NCBI GenBank assembly: GCA_047495785.1
Contig: JBLDXI010000042.1
Span: forward strand, 1,240,001 to 1,304,000
DNA: 64,000 bases
Source: Lepidodermella squamata
Taxonomy: Eukaryota; Gastrotricha
Reading direction: 5' to 3'
Part shown: piece after piece, positions 1 to 11,100 of the stretch
How the letters are laid out: every line of letters starts with the position of its first letter
Numbering within the stretch: the stretch's first letter is position 1
Notes under the pieces: generated by a model
The model's input: the letters and a program-made list of their open reading frames with translations, nothing else
What the model was told of the DNA's origin: nothing
Database searches by the model: none
Program-made: the position numbers and the translations under genes

Positions 1-149
1 CTACCAAGTTGCAGATTTCATGCCTCCAAGTTTTCAACCACATTTTTAAGTCATCGGTTCAAATATTCGCAATCTCATTTCCATATGCACAGAAAAATTA
101 CATATAACAAAATAACAAAAACAATACTAAATTTTAAAGGAAAAAAATG

Positions 150-223
150 TGTCGCGGCCGGGACTCGAACCCTCCATTAACTGCATTTCACAACGTTACA
201 CCGTAACCACTCGGCCGCACAAC
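150..223 (-). pseudogene. tRNA-Ser-like remnant, unit 1
   Basis: Read on the minus strand, a 74-nt segment has a box A-like D arm (GGCCGAGTGGTTACGG) and a consensus box B/T-loop (GGTTCGAGTCC). Its 3' acceptor half CCGCGAC can pair with GTTGTGC at six of seven positions, using G-U pairs. D-arm and acceptor resemble eukaryotic tRNA-Ser. The anticodon stem does not pair and the long serine variable arm is absent, so this is a tRNA-derived relic or pol III promoter rather than a working tRNA. A related copy lies at the same place in every unit. Confidence 0.5.
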
Positions 224-516
224 ACATCTGACTTATGCATTGCAAATCAATATAAAAATATTAGATGAGAAAAAGAAAAATCAAAAAAGTTTCCAGCTTC
301 TTCCGGGAATCGAACGCGTCTTAATCACTATATAGTTCGCTTCGCTTAGGCATTGGTTCGATTACTGCTCTCGTCACGTTTTTGCATTTCATTTTTTTCT
401 TCTTAACATTTCAAATCAGATTAATTCCTGTACAAATTTTTGCAGAATGAGCAATAAAACTCGAACGTTTACCATTCACGTGAATTTTCATGAGTACAAA
501 GTGCATGCCTGTCATA

Positions 517-590
517 TGGCCGACACGCGATTCACCATCAGCTGTTTCGCGGCGCAGCGGCGGCAACAGCAAGCAGACGGTTCGATCCGG
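517..590 (+). promoter_or_regulatory. Possible pol III box A/box B pair in the leader, unit 1
   Basis: TGGCCGACACG (517-527) fits box A TRGYNNANNNG, and GGTTCGATCC (579-588) fits box B; they are about 60 bp apart, a usual internal pol III promoter spacing. Both are kept in units 2-4 (16784-16855 in unit 2). A short reading frame here (447-707) is closed by an early stop in units 2-4, so conservation is better explained by a non-coding role. Inference only; no terminator or transcript is visible. Confidence 0.25.
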
Positions 591-611
591 TATTCAAGCT
601 TCATTCACAAC

Positions 612-1190
612 GATTTAATTGTCTTGAAAACAAGCTCTATTTCCTTAAACATTAGAATTACTTATGCTGCTAGCTACAATCAATCCATCTTCCGCTCGAA
701 TCGATAACAGTGTGACAATGCTGCTGGCTAAGGTTTGCTAGTATATTATTGCCAGTTCATATCACTTTTCTCACTTTTCCCATGATTACAGCTACTGGAT
801 GAAATGGCTATTTCAAAACTGTTGTCGCCTTTGGTTTTCCATGGTCACTACTTACTACCAGAAAGCGGTGAGTACATTTTTTTCCCCATTGATTTTATTT
901 ACTATAGTGAATTTATTACGATTTATTTCTCTTGAAAACAAGCTCTTATTCCCTGACCACTGAAATTGGTAATGCTGCCCGCGCTCAAATCATTCCATTT
1001 TCCACGATGAATCGTTGACAGCGTTACTTTTCTGCAGTCTCAGGTTTGCTAGTCTATGATTTCGAGTTCATTTCAATATTCCCATTATGATAAAGAAACT
1101 GGATCAAATGGTGATTTCGAAAGTGTTTCCGGCTTCGGTTGTCAACGAGCAATACTTACTCTCAGAAAACAGTGAGTACATTTTTTTCCT
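612..1190 (+). repeat. Diverged tandem duplication of leader block, unit 1 only
   Basis: A block of about 280 bp (612-895) recurs in diverged form at about 917-1190. Shared landmarks are CTTGAAAACAAGCTCT, AGGTTTGCTAGT, ACTGGATSAAATGG and a terminal splice-donor-like GTGAGTACATTTTTTTCC. Units 2-4 have one copy only. The first copy contains a possible mini-exon (AG acceptor, then an ATG at about 801, then a GTGAGT donor at 866) that could be 5' UTR. It cannot extend the main protein, because a stop lies in frame just upstream of the main ATG. Confidence 0.6.
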
Positions 1191-1242
1191 CATTAATTTT
1201 ATTTGTAGTAAATTTTATTGATTTTTTTTCATTCATTAACAC

Positions 1243-4200
1243 GTTTTTTCGCTCTGTATTATTTTCTTTCATCGTTATGCTCTCGTTATCGACGTTTTCG
1301 CCATCAACAAAGTCGATTCAAGCAATCCCTGTCATTCAACTGTACTTTAATAAATTTTTTTCAAGAATTTTTTCAAACTTTGAAATTCCAAACGAGGGTC
1401 GTAGGTTGGCGCCCGGCCTCTCGTTTTTTCGCTCTGTATTATTTTCTTTCATCGTTATGCTCTCGTTATCGACGTTTTCGCCATCAACAAAGTCGATTCA
1501 AGCAATCCCTGTCATTCAACTGTACTTTAATAAATATTTTTCAAGAATTTTTTCAAACTTTGAAATTCCAAACGAGGGTCGTAGGTTGGCGCCCGGCCTC
1601 TCGTTTTTTCGCTCTGTATTATTTTCTTTCATCGTTATGCTCTCGTTATCGACGTTTTCGCCATCAACAAAGTCGATTCAAGCAATCCCTGTCATTTAGT
1701 TGTACTTTAATAAATTTTTTTCAAGAATTTTTTCAAACTTTGAAATTCCAAACGAGGGTCGTAGGTTGGTGCCCGGCCTCTCGTTTTTTCGCTCTGTATT
1801 ATTTTCTTTGATCGTTATGCTCTCGTTATCGACGTTTTCGCCATCAACAAAGTCGATTCAAGCAATCCCTGTCACTCAGTTGTACTTTAATAAATTTTTT
1901 TTAAGAATTTTTTCAAACTTTGAAATTCCAAACGAGGGTCGTAGGTTGGCGCCCGGCCTCTCGTTTTTTCGCTCTGTATTATTTTCTTTCATCGTTATGC
2001 TCTCGTTATCGACGTTTTCGCCATCAACAAAGTCGATTCAAGCAATCCCTGTCATTCAGTTGTACTTTAATAAATTTTTTTCAAGAATTTTTTCAAACTT
2101 TGAAATTCCAAACGAGGGTCGTAGGTTGGCGCCCGGCCTCTCGTTTTTTCGCTCTGTATTATTTTCTTTCATCGTTATGCTCTCGTTATCGACGTTTTCG
2201 CCATCAACAAAGTCGATTCAAGCAATCCCTGTCATTCAACTGTACTTTAATAAATTTTTTTCAAGAATTTTTTCAAACTTTGAAATTCCAAACGAGGGTC
2301 GTAGGTTGGTGCCCGGCCTCTCGTTTTTTCGCTCTGTATTATTTTCTTTCATCGTTATGCTCTCGTTATCGACGTTTTCGCCATCAACAAAGTCAATTCA
2401 AGCAATCCCTGTCATTCAGTTGTACTTTAATAAATTTTTTTTAAGAATTTTTTCAAACTTTGAAATTCCAAACGAGGGTCGTAGGTTGGTGCCCGGCCTC
2501 TCGTTTTTTCGCTCTGTATTATTTTCTTTCATCGTTATGCTCTCGTTATCGACGTTTTCGCCATCAACAAAGTCGATTCAAGCAATCCCTGTCATTTAGT
2601 TGTACTTTAATAAATTTTTTTCAAGAATTTTTTCAAACTTTGAAATTCCAAACGAGGGTCGTAGGTTGGTGCCCGGCCTCTCGTTTTTTCGCTCTGTATT
2701 ATTTTCTTTGATCGTTATGCTCTCGTTATCGACGTTTTCGCCATCAACAAAGTCGATTCAAGCAATCCCTGTCATTCAGTTGTACTTTAATAAATTTTTT
2801 TTAAGAATTTTTTCAAACTTTGAAATTCCAAACGAGGGTCGTAGGTTGGCGCCCGGCCTCTCGTTTTTTCGCTCTGTATTATTTTCTTTCATCGTTATGC
2901 TCTCGTTATCGACGTTTTCGCCATCAACAAAGTCGATTCAAGCAATCCCTGTCATTCAACTGTACTTTAATAAATTTTTTTCAAGAATTTTTTCAAACTT
3001 TGAAATTCCAAACGAGGGTCGTAGGTTGGTGCCCGGCCTCTCGTTTTTTCGCTCTGTATTATTTTCTTTCATCGTTATGCTCTCGTTATCGACGTTTTCG
3101 CCATCAACAAAGTCAATTCAAGCAATCCCTGTCATTCAGTTGTACTTTAATAAATTTTTTTTAAGAATTTTTTCAAACTTTGAAATTCCAAACGAGGGTC
3201 GTAGGTTGGTGCCCGGCCTCTCGTTTTTTCGCTCTGTATTATTTTCTTTCATCGTTATGCTCTCGTTATCGACGTTTTCGCCATCAACAAAGTCGATTCA
3301 AGCAATCCCTGTCATTTAGTTGTACTTTAATGAATTTTTTTCAAGAATTTTTTCAAACTTTGAAATTCCAAACGAGGGTCGTAGGTTGGTGCCCGGCCTC
3401 TCGTTTTTTCGCTCTGTATTATTTTCTTTGATCGTTATGCTCTCGTTATCGACGTTTTCGCCATCAACAAAGTCGATTCAAGCAATCCCTGTCATTCAAC
3501 TGTACTTTAATAAATTTTTTTTAAGAATTTTTTCAAACTTTGAAATTCCAAACGAGGGTCGTAGGTTGGCGCCCGGCCTCTCGTTTTTTCGCTCTGTATT
3601 ATTTTCTTTCATCGTTATGCTCTCGTTATCGACGTTTTCGCCATCAACAAAGTCGATTCAAGCAATCCCTGTCATTCAACTGTACTTTAATAAATTTTTT
3701 TCAAGAATTTTTTCAAACTTTGAAATTCCAAACGAGGGTCGTAGGTTGGCGCCCGGCCTCTCGTTTTTTCGCTCTGTATTATTTTCTTTCATCGTTATGC
3801 TCTCGTTATCGACGTTTTCGCCATCAACAAAGTCGATTCAAGCAATCCCTGTCATTCAGTTGTACTTTAATAAATTTTTTTCAAGAATTTTTTCAAACTT
3901 TGAAATTCCAAACGAGGGTCGTAGGTTGGCGCCCGGCCTCTCGTTTTTTCGCTCTGTATTATTTTCTTTCATCGTTATGCTCTCGTTATCGACGTTTTCG
4001 CCATCAACAAAGTCGATTCAAGCAATCCCTGTCATTTAGTTGTACTTTAATAAATTTTTTTTAAGAATTTTTTCAAACTTTGAAATTCCAAACGAGGGTC
4101 GTAGGTTGGTGCCCGGCCTCTCGTTTTTTCGCTCTGTATTATTTTCTTTCATCGTTATGCTCTCGTTATCGACGTTTTCGCCATCAACAAAGTCGATTCA

Positions 4201-4282
4201 AGCAATCCCTGTCATTCAGTTGTACTTTAATAAATTTTTTTCAAGAATTTTTTCAAACTTTGAAATTCCAAACGAAGGTCGT
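1243..4282 (+). repeat. 180-bp satellite array, about 17 monomers, unit 1
   Basis: Monomers repeat at exactly 180 bp with few substitutions. Each contains GACGTTTTCGCCATCAACAA, TCAAGAATTTTTTCAAAC and GGTCGTAGGTTGG. Variant sites (TTCAAC/TTCAGT/TTTAGT, GCGCCC/GTGCCC, TTTCATCG/TTTGATCG, GTCGATTC/GTCAATTC) show that monomers 6-9 (from about 2161) and 10-13 (from about 2881) form a duplicated 720-bp higher-order block. Since 180 is a multiple of three, two frames stay open for hundreds of codons; these are not genes. Arrays in units 2-4 use a related but clearly different monomer. Confidence 0.95.
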
Positions 4283-4516
4283 TGTTTAAAATTTTGGAAT
4301 ATTGGAATTTTCAATTCTTCATTTGCATTTAGTTGTATTTTCATGTCTTTTCTTATGTTTACCAGCTTGCGAATCGAATGACCGAATGATGCACCTGTGA
4401 AATGGCTGAAACCTGTCAAATCAAATGGCTGAAAACGATTTCAAGACGTGAAATTCATGTGATTTTTGATTTTTCAAACTAGTCCAGCTTTGATTCTTTA
4501 TATTGTAATTATATTG

Positions 4517-4872
4517 TTCCAAACCCCATTTTCGCCGACCCAGGCAGTAATAGGGTAGAGATGCCGTCTCAATGCTCGGCTATGCAGTTAAATAGCCAAC
4601 CGACGTTGGAATAGTCGGTATAAACTTCCACCGTCCCGGCTCAGACGGCGAAAACGACCACGTCTTGGTGAGACGGTAAAAAAAACTCCGACAAGGCAAG
4701 GTCGGAAAAAAACTTCCAAAATGTCCGCAGGGCTGAGCGACCAGCGCCCTCACTGTGATTCGTCACAAATAACAAGCTGGAAGGGAACCTATGACGATCT
4801 GTCAGGCATCTTCGGATCCGAGGTTTCTCCCCGATATTTCAATCATTGATGTGCATTTGTAATTTCAATAAA
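4517..4872 (+). other. Structured hairpin chain followed by AATAAA, unit 1
   Basis: Six short perfect hairpins follow each other: GAGA/TCTC 4558-4570, GGCTAT/ATAGCC 4578-4597, CCGAC/GTCGG 4600-4618, CCGTC/GACGG 4631-4648, CGTCT/AGACG 4661-4675 and CCGAC/GTCGG 4688-4705. GTGA-TTCG-TCAC follows at 4755-4766, then a GC-rich stretch and AATAAA (4867-4872). The block is nearly unchanged in all four units, although the adjoining satellite and spacer differ strongly between unit 1 and the rest. It could be a structured non-coding RNA, a captured retroelement tail, or the gene's regulatory leader. It ends about 110 bp before the ATG. No Rfam-type family is recognised. Confidence 0.55.
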
Positions 4873-4983
4873 ATATTTTTCAAATTTCACAATATATTTT
4901 TTAATTGATAATTCGCATATGATGTTATTATTTATTTTCCTAGTTTTTTTATGATGAGAATTTTATGATTATGAACTGGAATC

Positions 4984-5161
4984 ATGGTGAAACCGCCTAA
5001 TTGGAAGCCAAAATCGAAGGGACCGCGTAAATGTTCCTTTTGCAAACGGAAACGTGTTCAAATCTCAACCCACTGCGGACTAGTCAATTGCCCTAAAGCT
5101 AAAGGGCAACACCATCCCAAGCCATGCATTAAGGTTCAAGCTCCACCTTCTCAGTCCAATT
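4984..5161 (+). CDS. Exon 1: zinc-finger-like motif 1
   Basis: Encodes residues 1-59. C17-x2-C20-x10-C31-x4-C36-x11-C48, with H30 before the third Cys and an HH pair at 43-44, suggests a compact zinc-binding fold. The spacing is the same as in exon 5. The region is basic (KPKSKGPRK, CKRKR), consistent with nucleic-acid binding. Donor TT|GTAAGT, phase 1. I know no named family with this exact pattern. In units 2-4 the exon is two codons longer at its 3' end. Confidence 0.7.
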
Positions 5162-8100
5162 GTAAGTTTTCCTAATCAATCAGTTATATATGTTTCATCT
5201 GTTTTTACACAGCCACGTCGTGTTCGCATGCTGGCGAATCTTTATCGCTAGCTCCATCCTCACTCGCTGTTCAGAATACGTCTGAGCAGTCGTTGATATC
5301 TCAAGGCTTGTTCTTGTTATTCATCCTCAAATTGTATAAATTTGCGATAAAATTTCCCCATAGGTAGCAGCGCTGTTCTGACTGCTTCGGAGCAATTGTT
5401 GGCTTCTCAAGGTCAGTAATCTTTATTTTTCAACTATAACTTGACATGTAGCTGTGCTTTTCCAGCTGTTCCGGCTACCCGGGAAGATCCGCTGCCACCT
5501 TCGGGTTAGTTGTTAGATTGAGATTTCTTTCATGTCTTCAGCGAATACCACTAAGCTCTTTTAAGAATTGAAGAGATGTTAACATATGATTGTTATGTCA
5601 TTCAGTCTTGTCAAATAATATCTTTTCAGGCGCTTCTTTGAACGATCGGCAGGAATCTAACGTTGGAGCGCCTGCAACACGTCAGCCAGTAACTCAGCCA
5701 TCTTGTCCAGTATGCGGCGCAATAGGGAGGAAGTATCTGACCCACTGCGACAATGAGGAATGCCGGATTAGTGGCCGCGGGCATCACGCTAATCCCTGTT
5801 TCCAGTTGGAACGACCCGGGCTCCAGGCCGGTATAAATCTTGAGCAGCAACGTAAGTATTATCCACCTGGTAACAACCTTTCATAAATAATGATTCATTT
5901 AGCTGTGGCGTCCTCTGGAGCTGTTGCTGCTACGTCAGAACGATCGCTGCCATCTATTGGTTAGTTATTTTATTCAATAATGTGCTGCCTGGTGTTAACT
6001 AAAACTGCTGTTTGTTGCAGCTAGTGGTTGTTCTTCTAATGCACCTATTCTATGTGACAACTGCAAAAGACGATCGGTGCCCTTTTTCGACATCGACATT
6101 GCTGCAGTCGAAGAGCCGGTATCTGGACGCAGCTATGGTGCTCTAACAGTGCGGCATGTCTACGAAAATTGTTCTCTGTGCCGTTGTTGTCGTCACTATT
6201 TGCGGAACGGCGATGCTCGTTTTCCCGCCGGATGGCCAGCTCTTGTTTACAGCCTCTTCTTTGAAGCATCAAATAGACATCTAGCTCAGGCCCTCTCGCA
6301 CTGCATCTCGCCGACCATGAAACTCATGTGGAGCGAGGCCGACGGCTCACGAGTTATGCGCGACTCCCAGCCCTGGTTTGTCGACAAGACGCGCGAGCTT
6401 GCTGATTTCATGGCCAATATTTACAGAGACGCCGGTATGCTACCTACCGATATGATTATTCGAATTGAATTGTTTTTCAATGCAGGGGGATTCAGTTACG
6501 CGCTGAACACCTACCCAGTGCCCGACGTGATATGCCCTCAAGGCTGCCTCGCGTTCATGGAGAAGTGCCAGCTTATCCCGTACCACCATTTCATCCAACA
6601 TGTTACTGGCAGCAATTTCTTCGATTCTGACTTGCGCTGGTTCGAGTCAAGGCGACCCGACTGGCCGTGCAACCCAGTGCCTTTCCTCGCTTGGGATTTC
6701 GCTGCTGCAATGGTCATGGACGAGAACAAGGGTCTATGCATTCTTGCCTGCATTGACCACAGCAAGCCTGACTTGTTTTCCATGTACCTGCATTTGCCTG
6801 TGAATCCCGAGTTTGATCGATTTCAAGATCCACAGCAGACCGAAATCTATGCACCCGTGCACGTGCAGCCGAATTTCGTGAGAGGAGGGCGCGTCGGTCA
6901 GTCCAACGCATCAGTGCCAGTGACGAAGACTGTCGGCGATCCGTTTGGGGTTGGTAGTTTTACTCTGCGTGGTGCCCACTCGGCAAACCGCAAGCCTCTC
7001 AGCATCTATGACAGTGCCTTCAAACCCCACCTTCTGGCCTTGCGATACCGCCCAGAGATTCGCAACACAGCAATCAGCAGATTCGGCGAGGAACACGTGG
7101 CTAACGTTCTTGCTGATTTCGATCAGCACTGCCCAACTGCTGTTGTCAGAAGCCACGTCAAGGGTGGCACTTTCATCGAATTAGCTGACTCCTTCTTCAC
7201 CTGGGCTGTTCGCCGTAAAATCGCAACAGGTTAGCAAATTTTCTTTCCGATGTTGGTTACTTTAAATTTAACATTTAAATATTCCTTTAAATTTAACATT
7301 TAAATTAAATTTATGCGGTGTCTCAAATGTTCAGATTTTAGTTTACTTTTTCTTATTTCAGGTACTGATTCGTCGAAAAAAGGGAAAGCGCCTTCAGAAG
7401 GCCTGATCTTCAATCCAGTTCACCCGAATGATGATCATGGCTTAATCCCTTGGGCGTTCAAGTCGAGTCGAGGTGATAACCCCAGTCAGCTCCTCACGCT
7501 TGTCGCCAACGTGGCGTTGTTGTGCAGGCCTGTGTACCGTGCTTCGTTGTCCCACCTGGTGCTTGGCAGTCCCGATTTAGCACGCGTCGACATCGGTGAC
7601 TTGCTCAGTCATACAGTTTCGCTGCCGCGCCCGAAAACCCCTCGTACTCTGAAGCTGTCGCACCTGGCAAGGGACTTCTGGGCACTGACTGAACCCGAAA
7701 GTGATAGCGGATCTGACGATGACGAAGAATCCCCCGATGTCGTTATTCGGGCATTAACCTTGATTGGGAGAATTACTGCGCCGATTAATGATGTCGAGTT
7801 GTCGTTTGGTGGATCTGATCTTTTGACGATCAGGAAGGGGCAAATGATGGATGGCGAAGGAAGGAGTCTCAGAAGTCATGGTGAGTGTTTTATTCATATT
7901 TTGGCAGTTTTTGTTGCAATATTATACTTGTTTGGTGATATCCAGCATGGTCTTGGGCTCTAAATTTCCAAATTTCCAAGTTTTAATCACAAATTGAGGG
8001 CTACCATGTAAGATTTAATGACGTAAATCTTCAAAAATTGAGTAATTCCCAAATGCTTTTATTCAGAACTTCATAACGCATGTTTATTTCGTCTTTTTGT

Positions 8101-11100
8101 TTTACAGTGGGCAGGGTTCTGGTCATGCACGAAGGTCGATCTCAGCTGCTGACCGAATTCCAGTCTTCGCGTGAGCTGCTGCTGTGCCGTCCTGAAGGTG
8201 CCTTGCCGATCAAATGGCCTGCATTGCCTTTGTCGCTGAAAGCTGGGCATCACCTTCTACTTGCCGGCGTCAAGTTTGGCTCGAAATCCTACATCGTTTT
8301 TCGATGGTCACCTAGCTTCAGTGGCTGGTGGACAGTAGAGCCTAGCGGACGAGTGGTTCGTGGTGTCAGCGATCAGCACATGCGCTCTGACGTCCAATTT
8401 GCGATTTACGCTCTGCCTGGCAACCAGACCTTCTGCAATCAGGCCGTGCGTCAATCGCTAGGTGGCCAGAGCAAGGCGGCATGCGAAATGCACTACGACT
8501 CCGTCGAGTTCAACTTCACCCTGATGAAAGTGCCTGCCAAGCATAAGGTGAAGTGTTGCTTGCGATTGCCGGGAAGAGCTAATCAATGCGGCAAACCTGC
8601 TCAGTTGCGTTGTCCTGCTGGCTTGCAGAATGGCAGCATGTCGTGCAGTGTCGGCATCTGCCCGCGGTGCTTCAAAAAGCTTTCAGCGAACAGCATCACC
8701 AAGCTCTCAGCACCCGACTTTCTGCCTGATTTGCCTGAAGATGCTGAACTGCAACTGTCAGCTAGTAGGGTATCCAACTTGGAAGCTGAAGTTGATGAGG
8801 TCTTGCCCCAGCCTGAGCAGCTTGATTTGGCTGCTGATATTCAATTTCCTCGAGGTGATGTAGAGCCGCTCTACGACCCCACCAAGGGGATTCTCGCGAA
8901 GTACCTCTGGCAGCACCTGGGAATTCTGCAGCGAACCAGGCTTGCTTTCGATTCTGCCCAAAAGTCCTTTCTTCTGCAACAAATGGTTGGTTTTGGTGAT
9001 GCGCCGGCAACATCTGTTTTGTTCCCAGAAGGTGCCTTGTTCCCGTCGCTTTTCTATTACCAACGAGATGGTAGTGTTGTTGGTGCTTTGCCTTACCACC
9101 ACTACTCGTCGAACGCATCAGGCTATACTAGTGGAATCGGCTCGCTGTCTGATCATGTTAAAGTGAGACTCCGCAACTTCTTGTTGGCAACAAGCTGGTC
9201 TTTTGCGTCGCTCTACTTTTCCTTTGACATGAAGTTATCGGCGCAGCTGAACAGAAATAGCACGGCAATTTTCATGAAGCGTGGGACAGAAGGCCTGGCG
9301 GGTAAAGGCGCTGTTGGCTGGTCTCCTCCTGGCACTGCTTTGGAATACGAGGAGTTCGACAAGGAGTCGAGACTAAAGGAACTTGGCGCTCTAATCAAGC
9401 ATGAAGAATGGAAGTGGTTCGGGACAATTACCTGCAATGATACAGGTTGGGAAACGTTTTAGTATTAACTAGGTATTAGATCGGTCGTCGCTTCGAACCC
9501 AAGCTCTCGTTCAAGATTTCTCCAATGATTTCTATAATCCATAGGCTTTCTTTCTCGGCGTTGACGTCATCAGCGACATTGATTTAACCTGTCAATGTTG
9601 TTCATTTGTACTCATAGTTGTACCCATTGCAGCATTAGTCAATTTGACATTTTTATTTTCTGAGAAATATAATTTGCTTCCTTTTATTCCCAGGGACACC
9701 GGGCGTATGTGAAATCGTTAAGGCCCTCATGATAAACGCTCAAAGGCACCATGGTCCACGCCCTGTTCTGTCGAAGGCCGACTATCAGCGAACTTTTCGT
9801 CAGCGTCTGCTCCTTGTTTCAAGGCTTGACGAGACCGAGTACAAGCGGCTGTACTACGCCCATTTCATCCTCATCAGCATGGCTTGGCAACGAGTGCAGG
9901 AGCATCTGATCGAGTTCCTGAAGCGCACGAATGTAGTTGGCACGGTCACCACTATTTTCGTCAGGAACGAATTTCAGAGCGAATCACTCGTTGGAAACAA
10001 AAGTCATCTGCATATGGGCATTTCAGTACGCGAAAGCCGGGCAGAACTGATGGAGAAAGTTTGCTGTGATCCTCGTGAATTCTTCTCGGAGCGGTACGGC
10101 ACGTCATTCGACGAGCTTCAGCGCTTGAGGTTGGTCGAGAGCCGGGATCACTTCGAGCTGCTCAAGGAGGTCCATTACCCTTTCCAACGTCACGAATGCG
10201 AGAAAGCGTTTTGGAAATGTCAAGTTCCACGCGGCGAAGGAGGGGAAATGGTTTGCCGAGTTCGCCAGCACGGCGTCTCCAGCAGCGGCTATTTTGAAGA
10301 ATTCCGCAACCTGTACTCCGAGGATACCCTGAAAGAGCTGCAATCCCTAGACCTCGCCAGAGAAGTGCCCAATCCCACTGGCGACTTTGACTGGGAATTT
10401 CTGGCTGATCAGCTCAAGTCGGGCGTGTACCACTACGCGATCAAGCATCTCGAGAAGGGAGTGAAGTTCATTCCGCAAATCCCGATCATCGCGGCAATGA
10501 TGGGCGGCTCCACGAACTTCCAGATTTGCGATTCTCATTTTAGCGTATCTTACCTGACGAGCTACGTTGCCAGCTCCGACGCTCGCCCTGAAGCTTACGC
10601 TGCAACGACAGATGTTCCGGGCCAGGTCGTTGCTTTGTTCCCTGCTGGTTTTGAGCGAGGTCAAAAGCTTGCTAGTGTGCGGTGAGTTTTATCTTTTCAG
10701 CGTTTATCGACCTAAAAAAACTTGCATATTTTTCAGAAAAGTGATGGAGGCAAAGCTGAAACACTTTCGTCGTGAAAGCATGCAAAGCTTCATCTTCATC
10801 GCCTTGACGGAAGTTGCATGGTTCGCGTTGAGTTTTCCCTACACCATCACAAACGTCGGTTTCGTTCACATCAACACGCACCCTCCAGCGTCGCGGCTGA
10901 TGTTGTGGCGACCGAAGCAAGCAGTGAAACGTAGACTTCCAGGTATGATTAATCTTACAATTAGTATATTTTCACATAATATTTCCCCAAATAGGAACTG
11001 ATGTCGCTGCTGTTGACCCAAACTACAATCGTCGGGGCTTGCCACAGTGGCGCTTATTCACGGAAGCGGTCATTCGCCTCATAATGAAGTTGAAAGGCAC

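Noticed and set aside
150-223. Functional tRNA gene
   Set aside because: The anticodon stem does not pair, only part of the T stem pairs, and the serine long variable arm is missing.
447-707. 86-codon open frame in the leader
   Set aside because: The start is lost and an early TAA appears in units 2-4; the segment is better explained by box A/B-like sequences.
801-866. Mini-exon encoding the N-terminus of the main protein
   Set aside because: A TGA lies in frame four codons upstream of the main ATG, so a joined upstream coding exon would need another acceptor that I cannot see; it may still be 5' UTR.
1243-4282. Possible CRISPR-like array
   Set aside because: There are no unique spacers; the whole 180-bp monomer repeats, in a spliced eukaryotic context.
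1139-4381. Long overlapping open frames through the unit 1 satellite
   Set aside because: They arise because the 180-bp monomer is a multiple of three; two frames are open at once, the peptides are 60-residue repeats, and the arrays of units 2-4 have stops in these frames.
6045-9437. Antisense and alternate-frame open frames over exons 7-10
   Set aside because: Not consistently preserved between unit 1 and units 2-4, no recognisable family, and they overlap the well-supported sense exons.
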